DNA of 64,000 bases from Tetranychus cinnabarinus (Eukaryota > Arthropoda > Arachnida > Trombidiformes > Tetranychidae): assembly GCA_022266195.1 (NCBI GenBank), contig WHVY01000002.1, forward strand, positions 4,045,001 through 4,109,000, in the 5' to 3' direction. The notes beneath the pieces were generated by a model. The model was not told the origin of the DNA. It saw nothing but the letters and a program-made list of their open reading frames with translations, and ran no database searches. Positions 49,529 through 58,258 of the stretch are shown here, piece after piece (position 1 is the stretch's first letter; each line of letters starts with the position of its first letter). A program made the position numbers and the translations under genes.

Positions 49529-52500
49529 ATGGCTTATGATAGGAGAACATCTAAACGTAAAAGTGGCCGTCATCATCATCGCTCTCGAAAGTTGGACACT
49601 AGCATCTCTCATCGACCCCGTTCAAGTGGTGAAAAATGTAAAGATTATTGTCGCAAGTTTGTTGCATTCCTGTTTAGCCATATCGGTATTAGTGCCATTG
49701 TTGTTGCCTACATGATTGGTGGTGCTCTGCTCTTTCAACGGCTTGAAGGTGAGGCCAGCAATGATATCAACATCTCGGTTGGTGAGATGATCATTGATTC
49801 GGTTGATCAAATGTGGATCATTACCAATGAGATTAACATTCTTAATAAGCAAGCCTGGGACCAAATAATGCGTAACGAGACCAATTCATTTGCCATTAAT
49901 CTGATTAAACAGATTCAAAGTGGATTTGATAATAAACCTCGAAATAATAAATGGGAATTTCCAGGAGCATTCCTATTCTGTTTAACTGTCATCACAACCA
50001 TTGGTAAGTTTCATATTATACTCCATGGGTTTCATATCACAAATTGATAACATGATGCTATTCATGTCATATCTTCAAAAGCAAGTCAACTGTCAACCAT
50101 TGATCAAATGATAAGCAAATGCATTATCATGGTAGAAGAAAAATCTACGGCAAAACTCAAATTTAGTTTCGAAATGTTTCATAAACAAAAAAAACAAAAC
50201 ACATTTCCGATTGAATCTGCATTTTCCAAGATCAACAGATAATTCAGTAAAGTTTGAGTAATTTGGCTGGTGTAAAGTTTTCACCAACAATCAGATTATT
50301 TTGCATTATCATGATATTTGTTTTCAACTGGAAACAATAATATGATTTGTTTAGCTGGTTAAAATTGATTTTTAATCCCAATGTTTCTCTATTTTTAAGC
50401 TCAAAACAGTCTTTTCAGGCTTAAAGACTAACAAAAAGTCTGTTCACTTGAAGTATTCAAAAGATGAAAAGATATCATCGGGTTATTTTGCATAACTATT
50501 TTAGCAATAAGTTCAGATAAACGATAACACCTCCGTACGAGTGCATTTCGATTGCATGGTAAGATACCTTTATCTAGTACCTTTGTCTAAAATAAATAAA
50601 ATGTAAGATGTATTTTAGACAAAGTTAGACACATTAGGTTTACATTCAATTACAGTTTAACTCGACTTGTTATTACCTTCTGTGACCCTTGTCATTTCAA
50701 GGCAAAGTGTAGATTTCAACTCGCTCCTTCGACCCTCGCTGATCCTAGCCCTTATCATTATACTCAATGAAACCGATACTTAGGTGCCAATGTATTTTGA
50801 CATCGCTAAATTTTTTGAAAAAGCTCGTTGGAATTCTTTTCATGAAACATCATCAAGATTGGCTTCTGGTTCAAAATTAATAAGCCCAAACGACCGTCAA
50901 GGATAAAAAACTCCCAGTACAAAAATCGATATCAAATCAACCGACTTTTTATCGATAAGATGCAAGTACTCATAAGATCTTGATCCTTGGCTCGTTCATT
51001 TGAACCTTATAATGCTGATAAACCTTTGAATATCTCTTCAAACTGACATCCAATCTTTCTCAATTAGCTGATCATCAAACTCAATCTTGTATTTAGACAT
51101 TGATTTGAAGAAAAAATGAACATTTTGTCAAAAACTTTCGATACTTTTAATGAGTAGAGAAGCAGTTTTGCATCTAAATTATCATTTGACACAAAACTCG
51201 TGAATCACTTGATAAGAGCCTTATTCAGTTACCTTGATTGTTCAATGAAATGAAATTTTCCTCTAATCACTTGTCACATTGTTTTTAATCATTTTAACTC
51301 ATTTAAAAACTGATCCGTTTTTTCATCCAACTTGGACTGAACTAATCTTTACCTTTTCTCATTTAAAAAACTGAGTTGACATCCAATTTTGAATGCAAAA
51401 TTTGCATTTACATCAATTTTTTAAAGATTAATTATCTAATGCTAATTGAGTACACATTTTGAGCTTTGATTATTTATCAATCAAATTAAAAGGTTCACCA
51501 GAAGAAGATGAAAATGAAAAGCCAGCAACAACCAAAGATAATTATGTTAATGGTGATTCCAACAATAACCATAATGGTAACAATAATAATACTAATAACG
51601 ATAATAATGATTATGCATCAATTTCCAAAGTTAATCAGATTATTCAGTAAATGGAAAGATAATTGCAATTCTTCTCAGTCCATCAACTTTGATTATCGAT
51701 TGATGAATATTTTTGCTTCTTTAATTATTCAAATTAATTTGATGTCATCAATTTCAAGTCAATCAGTTGAAATCGGTTGACAAACAGAGACAAAATTGCT
51801 TCATTTGAAATGGAAATTTTTGTTTTGGCGAAGAAAAAAAATGTTGAGCAAAAAAAATTGAATCCAGTTGAATGGCTGAGTTTATATTACAGATTAAATG
51901 TTAATGTTGCCAGAATTGCCAACAATGTTGAAAGTTATATATTAGTTACTGGTTGGAATGTGACTAAAATGTTTAAGCAACATTGAGATTGAAATTAATA
52001 TGAATGAAATTACATGGAAAAAGTGAAGCAACAAGAAATGATGAAAAGATGAAAATCAGAACATTTATTCCAATTATGATTATCATCAAACTTGTTACCA
52101 ACACAATTAGCTGTGAAAAAAGGGAAAAATTGAAGACAATATTGTCTAATAATATAAATACAAAGTGACTTTTTTTGACATTTCAAATGTACTTTTCAAT
52201 CAAATGCAAATAAACTTGAACAAATTGTTTAATTTAAAAGTCAACTTACAAAACAATTTTCACTCAAATTCAAGCAAAATCAAAATCCATTTGATAACCA
52301 TTTTAATTGATCATTTTCAATCAACTTCAAACCTTTGATCAGTTGAATAGCAATTCATTTACAAGAGTGAAAAATCTTGAAGCCTGACCTAACCCAACCT
52401 AACCTGCAACACATCTTGAAAGGTTTGAAGTTAGACTCAAGAGACGAGCTTCTCTGCTCTTGACTAAACCTAACCTAACCCAACCTAACCTAATCTTAAT

Positions 52501-55500
52501 GGCCATTCAAGATCATTTATTGATGATTTAAACGTGTAAACAGACTAATGACAAAACATTGTCTTGATCAAATGTCACTGTTGAAAAAAACTATTTAAAA
52601 TGGGAATCTTTTTTTTCTTGTATTATATCACTGAAACCGTTGATTGGAAAGGCAAGGAAACAGATTTTGTCTCTTTTTTTTCTGGCCAATTTCCAACACA
52701 GAGAGAGAAACTGTGTTGGCAATCATTAAACTTGGATTACCATGTACATCATATAACATGGGTTGAAGTGAACATGAAACGATAAAGAATAGTTGAGTTC
52801 ATCAGTGTGTCAGTAATTATCTTACTTTTTTCACTGTGCATATCTCATCCAATCATCCTGATTATGTCTTTACAATCTCAACAATCTCTTACCATTCTTG
52901 CTTCTTCTTCTTCTTAATAAACTTGTTCATTCTCATCATCGCCCCTGTCTATCTTCAATATTATCATTAACCTCATCATTATCTTCATCTTCTTATTTTT
53001 CTGCTTGGTCTCATTACCAAAAACAATATCATTGGCAAAGTTAAATTGATATTAGTTCCAAATGAATGATAAAAACATGTAAATTGTTGTTGACTGTTGA
53101 AATGCACACAAACTTTACAAAGTTCAATGGAGAATCCAATTTAAACTCAAGTGATGAAAACTATTATTAACATAATGAACATTCATTATTCATCGTTATT
53201 CAAGATTTGTCCGTTTAAAATGCAATTTAAACAAAAGCTAAATGTTCATCAGGATTAAAGCAAAATCAAGTGTTTTACTTTGTGTTTAAACACAAAACAT
53301 TTTTCAAGTTCAATCAATTTCTTATTAAAATAATAATGCAAAATAAACTGATGAGTCTTTTCAAACAAAACCAAAGATGAAAGGTTAAAATGATGAAAAT
53401 TCAACTTTGATTCACATTTTCAAGTCTGACTCAACGGACAACATTTTTACTGCAAAGTTACAACTTTTGAAATGAACTTTTGTCATTTCCTTTTGTTTTT
53501 CAAATCTTTAAGTCTTCCTAACCTAACTCAACCTATTCTAACTTGACCTAACCTGATCTCACCGGTTTCTTGTCACAATTAGGGATTTTCCAATCCGATT
53601 AGATCGATCTGATCTATTTCGAAAATTGATCGATCTCACCCAGAGAAAATCGATCCTCTTAAAACACGGGTTTTTGAGCCAAGAGACTATTTTGTAGATT
53701 CGATGATACTTTTTAGTTTTGAAAAAATCAAGAAATCAAATGTTTTTTGTCAATAAATCGATCGATTTCTGAGGAAAATTGATCTCACAATTGTCAGCAA
53801 AAATCGCACATCTCTAGTCACAATAATAATGCGAAATGGACTGATGATTAAACTTGAGTTGGCTTGGTTAAAACTGAAGTCTGTTTTAATTATTGACTTT
53901 GTCTTTACAGGTTATGGGCACATTGCACCGATAACGGCTGAAGGTCGAGCAGCGACCATTGTCTATGCCATTTTTGGTATTCCCTTAATGTTGCTCTATC
54001 TGGCCAATATTGGTGGCACATTGGCCAAGTCTTTTCGATATGTTTACGGTAAATTTCAATCTTGCTGTTCATACAAGCAAGCCAGTCGAGGCAGGTCAGC
54101 TCGATCCCGGTCAAGACGAACAGCTCAGGGAACAGTTAGACGAAGTGTTACCGGTAAAACTTCATCCATAGAAATGAGCCCACTAAGTCTAGGTCCGACA
54201 ACCTCAACACCAACAGCAACCAGTATTTGGTCGACAATGGTTCACCATGCTCATGGTTCTTCACTGCCCAGTTCACCAGTTTCCAAAGTTACTCGAAGCA
54301 TTCCTTTTAATCAAACAGATTCAGGGTAAATCTTTCATTCATTTTTTTCTCCTTCTCTCCCTCTCTGTCTTCATATACTTTCCCAACTGTCAACTTGCGT
54401 TTATCCTCATCATCACTCATCCAAACTTTTTTTTATCAAATTCAATTGTAACTCGATCTTGTCCAATTGTTGTTTCATCTTCAATTTCATATCGTTTATT
54501 CACTTCTCCATGATATATGTGAATGAATGAATGAATAATATTTCCTGTTATTGTTCAATACTAATGGTCAACTAATGTCAATCTAATAAACTGGGCAGCC
54601 GAAAAAATAGAATGGATCAAAACAAAAATAACATCAAAAGTAAAGAAATAAATATTAAAATATAAAAAAAGAGCAGAAATAATTCGTAATGTTATAATGA
54701 TAGGAAAACTGTAAAAAGATCAATCATTTTTTTTCTCGTTTTCCCTGCAAAAAAAACGAACAACCTTTCCTGACAAGTTATGAGAAACATTCATCTTGAA
54801 ATATTCACGGAATGAACCAGAATAATGTTTTCATGAAGAGAAGAAGAAGAAAGAAAAACCAAAAATTCAATTTACATTCTTAAATCTAAATTAACCGTTT
54901 GAAAACATTAAACTCTATTAGAGTTAATTCAATTTGTTTCATCGTTTTTTTTTTCTCGTTCATTTTTTTCTTCTCTTCATGAAACATGATCAACATGAAC
55001 AGCTTTGCAGGTTGATAATTGTGACAGTTTAGTGAAGAAGAAAAAAGTAAACAAAGTTGATGAAATTCCATCGTGTTTTGATTCTGGTTGATTAGTTGAA
55101 TGTGATTGTTACATGTGAAACAAAGTGAATATAAATATTTCAATATGTTGTTCATCTGAATATATTGGTAAAAAGACTGGGAGTGAAAACAGGATGAAAC
55201 ATGAAAAAACATAACGTTTTGCTGTTGGAGGTTCAGTAATAAATGCTCAACATGAGTATACATCATGGATATGATGAGAAGAGAAGTAACAATAAAGAAA
55301 ATTCATGTAACTTCTCTGAAAGATTACTGAACATGGAGAAGAGTGGAAAAGAGAAAAATGTATTTATTAGAAAGTAAATGTGAAGAAACTCGTAATTTGC
55401 TCAGTGTAAATGTAATAACATGGTAAACATGTCAACTTGTAACTCTATTTTCATTTGAAACTATTAGTTTTACCTTCTTCTAATAAATGGTTGTTTGCAA

Positions 55501-56661
55501 AATCTTTTTTTTTCAAGTAAAAATGAAATGTTTATTAGGATTAAATAAACTTTCACTCATCAAAAGAATCCAAAATTGAGATTAAAACTGTTGTAATCAA
55601 CTTTATCAAATGTTGTTTTCATTTCAAAATAAATCTAATAAAGTCTCATCAACTGTAAACCCACCAATATGACCAGAATTTTGATCAACGTTTTACTTTA
55701 AAATTGAATGAATGGTATTACATTAGAATCAACTTTCATCTTCACATTTCTATTATTGATCCAGATTTAATTCATTTCCAACCATTAATGTAAATTAAGC
55801 TTTTGTATTCTGTTGGTTTTCATGCTTCCTTTTTTGATCCTTTGATAACGATTCTGATTGTTGCCATTAAAACCTGAAAGTACAAAGAAAAAGATATTTG
55901 AATCGAATGAAAAATTTGATGAAAATCTTGAGTGATTATTGAGAATTGAATGATTTGCTAATTGTGTTTTCAAGTGATTAAGATATTTAAACCTTGTTTA
56001 GTCTTACATTTGGTGAAGACATTCAATTCAACTTGATAATGAGATTTCTTGATTGGCCTCTTGAGCATTTATTTTGCATGATATTGATTGATGTTTGTTG
56101 TCTCAATAATAATGTTGCTTTTTTTCTTGTTTGTACAGTTCACGCCATGAGACACCTGAGTTGATCCAATCTGGTTATCGGCTGGGCAAGAGTGTCACTG
56201 AGCCAAGTATTGCTGGTGGCATTGACCGTGAACCTTCAACCGTCTTTCGTCGTGATGAACCTTCAGATGGTCGTCGGGTTGTATTGGAGCGAGTCCATGT
56301 TCCCATCTCATTGTGCCTCTTTATTTTGATTGCTTATGTTTCAATTGGTGGAATCCTCTTCTCAGGCTGGGAATCGTGGGAAGTCCATGATGGAATCTAT
56401 TTTTGTTTCATTACTCTATCGACCATTGGCTTTGGTGATCTGGTTCCAGGAGAGAAGTCATTGAAATCTGAGAATATGATTCTATGTGCCTTGTACATTC
56501 TAATGGGACTTGCTTTGATTGCCATGTGTTTCAATCTAATGCAGGAAGGTGTTATCCATAAGGTTAAAACATTGGGCATAATTGTTGGTATCATCAAGGA
56601 TCCAAATTATGAGGAAGATGAAGATGATTACTATTGGGATGGTGAATCTGATGTACAATAA
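49529..56661 (+). CDS. Two-pore-domain potassium channel (K2P), complete, 3 coding exons
   Basis: Coding exons 49,529-50,003, 53,911-54,325 and 56,139-56,661 join in frame (introns phase 1 and phase 2) to 470 aa. All four splice sites are canonical (G|GTAAGT, TTTACAG, GG|GTAAAT, TGTACAG). Order: basic His/Arg/Ser-rich N-terminus; M1 about 48-70 ending in LLFQRLEGE; extracellular cap with sequons NIS (81) and NET (116); pore 1 with TTIGYGH (156-162); M2 about 172-194; a basic Ser/Thr-rich loop of about 150 residues; M3 about 351-372; pore 2 with STIGFGD (391-397); M4 about 408-430; and an acidic C-terminus (EEDEDDYYWDGES). Both filters are intact, so it should conduct K+ as a background channel. 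The chosen ATG is preceded by acceptor sites (49,499 or 49,518) after a non-coding exon ending at 49,425. The first intron holds a MITE, CCTAA arrays and a candidate alternative exon. AATAAA (56,657-56,662) overlaps the stop codon. Confidence 0.92.
50581..50624. repeat. Perfect 14-bp inverted repeat with 16-nt loop
   Basis: CTTTGTCTAAAATA (50,581-50,594) pairs perfectly with TATTTTAGACAAAG (50,611-50,624) inside the first intron of the second K2P gene. It is a hairpin in DNA or pre-mRNA and may be a remnant of a small transposon. Confidence 0.8.
51493..51650 (+). CDS. Candidate alternative or nested terminal exon (Asn-rich)
   Basis: Inside intron 1 of the second K2P gene, an AG at 51,491-51,492 opens a frame phase-compatible with exon 1 (G|GT). 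It reads GSPEEDENEKPATTKDNYVN, then an Asn-rich run and a more complex end (YASISKVNQIIQ), and stops at TAA. The polypyrimidine tract is weak. Spliced to exon 1 it would end the protein inside the first filter (TTIGSPEED), giving a one-membrane-segment product unlikely to conduct. It could also be an exon of another transcript or a chance frame over AAT-type repeats. Confidence 0.25.
52386..52405. repeat. Interstitial CCTAA-type array 1
   Basis: About four CCTAA/CCCAA units in the first intron of the second K2P gene. This is the arthropod telomere unit in degenerate form. Confidence 0.75.
52466..52494. repeat. Interstitial CCTAA-type array 2
   Basis: About six CCTAA/CCCAA units, same orientation as the array 60 bp upstream. 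Confidence 0.8.
53515..53557. repeat. Interstitial CCTAA-type array 3
   Basis: Diverged CCTAA units (CCTAACCTAACTCAACCTA and following), ending just before the 5' copy of the MITE target duplication. Confidence 0.7.
53580..53816. mobile_element. hAT-type MITE, 237 bp, with 8-bp target duplication
   Basis: The element begins TAGGGATTTTCC and ends with the complement of TAGAGATGTGCGATTTT. It is flanked on both sides by GTCACAAT (53,572-53,579 and 53,817-53,824), an exact 8-bp target-site duplication as hAT transposases make. The interior is rich in ATCGATCGAT near both ends (subterminal repeats). It has no coding capacity. It lies 94 bp before the second coding exon of the K2P gene, in the intron. 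The intact duplication suggests a fairly recent insertion. Confidence 0.8.
54326..56138. other. Second intron of the complete K2P gene
   Basis: AT-rich intron with a T-rich polypyrimidine tract before TGTACAG. It contains one exact copy of the 13-bp motif (55,176-55,188). No other gene seen. Confidence 0.6.
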
Positions 56662-58258
56662 AAGAGAAGAAGAAGGAAAAAGATTAGAGTTACGGTGAAA
56701 AGTTAAATTGCAAATTAACCTTTTACGATTAATTGAAATCCATCCTGTTATTGTACCATTGATATAATGCCATCTGGGAATACCATTTGAATCATTGCAT
56801 ATTGAAATGTAAACAAGATTGAGACATTTTTGGTAAGATTATATCAACAGGGAATTGAACATGTAATAATATCGTTGAACAGGAGAAACAGGACAAAGAA
56901 GTTGATTTTGATTCACCAATTCTGATAAAGTGAAGAGTGAAAAATATCAAAATGTTGTGTGCTCTTAAATGCAATTCATATGTACTAATGACAAATTCAA
57001 CCAATTTTTGCTGCTCAATGATATGATATTTTACTTTCTCTCTGATATGAGAAGGAAAAGGACGGAAAAGAAAATGAAAAAATATCAAAATAAATTGCAA
57101 AAAGATGATGACAAACACTATTTCTTGCCTTCTTCAACATCTTTGATTATATTTCAGTTTCTCTTTGGGATTCTCTCATGGATAAATTGTTTCTCACTTT
57201 TACCATCATTTTCATCATCAGCCTCTTCTTCTTCCTTCTTTCTTTGCTTAAACTCAATTCATGATTCATGCCTTTACTTTGATCACAATTTTCACTCAAA
57301 TTGACTTGATTTATAGCTTTTTCTTTCTCCTTTTTTTTTGTATTTTTCTTCTTCATTTTGACTGAGGAAAAAAAACTGAGTAAAAAATGTTGATAACATG
57401 AATTTTACAATAATCCGAATTAGAGTTAATACATTTATATTGATAAGAATCACTTTACATTTGCCTTTTCCTCTTTTTTTATTTCAGATTATTTCCTTTT
57501 CTCTATTGTTATAATTTCATTCCTTGTATTCACTCAGTTTTCAACATATATTCAATTTTGACTCTATTGTGAATACATAATAAGCCTAGGTCAAATCAAT
57601 TTATCGTAATAATCAGCAACATCACCAGAATCATCACCATAATCATCAGTAACATCATCAGCAACATCATCATTCACCATTACCTTTCATCCTTCCCTCT
57701 TCTGCCTCTCACAATAGCTAAAAGCCTAATTTCAATGAATAAAGCATCAAATTATTATCAAATCAAATTGACACCATTCTCAACTATCAATTTAATTATC
57801 AAAAACTGTAAACTTGACACTTCATTTTTTCAAATAAAAAACTAATTATCTAACCGAATCGATCAAATTTATTAGTAAATACAAGTGTCGCACATAAAAA
57901 TGTAGAGATATTAATCATGACTTACTTGGGTTGAGTTAGAAGCTTTGGCTTTAAGCTTTTATTCAATTTCCATCCGTGTTTCGTTGTAGATCGCTTCTTT
58001 AACAAGTCGGTATTAGTAGTAATTTAATACTGATTCGGTTTAATCACAAAATATAATAATACAAAAGATAGACATCAATTTTTGTAAATAGCGCTGTAAT
58101 TGAGTCAGAATTGAGCAGAATTGCTTTTCTTGGTTACCCTGGTTACTCAAGCAGATGATTGCCGGTCGATGTGTTGTTTATTTTGCTAATTTATAATTAA
58201 TTCATTTTAGTGTTCTTTTTTATTAATCAATTGTAATTTTTTGTTTAAAACTTCAATC
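56662..58258. other. Spacer between K2P and BARD1-like genes
   Basis: 3' UTR of the K2P gene and 5' region of the next gene. An imperfect ATC/AAC repeat lies at about 57,608-57,676. Mid-length open frames (for example 56,969-57,304) are low complexity. The start of transcription of the BARD1-like gene could not be fixed. Confidence 0.5.

Larger units (their letters stand above)
27457..55188. repeat. Dispersed 13-bp motif ACTGGGAGTGAAA (7 exact copies)
   Basis: Exact copies: plus orientation at 27,457, 39,319, 40,075, 44,909 and 55,176; reverse (TTTCACTCCCAGT) at 30,331 and 36,172. Near copies are at 10,788, 13,333, 43,064, 43,802, 43,840, 45,087 and 50,910. The 30,331 copy extends to the palindrome TTTCACTCCCAGTGAAA. 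Flanks do not align between copies, so this is not simply a longer repeat family. All exact copies are non-coding. It may be a protein-binding site; function unknown. Confidence 0.7.

Noticed and set aside
52386..53557. CCTAA arrays as a chromosome end
   Set aside because: Short, degenerate and inside an intron of an intact gene, so interstitial and not telomeric.
56969..57304. 111-codon plus-strand frame after the K2P gene
   Set aside because: Low-complexity Ser/Phe tail in the 3' UTR region; no support.
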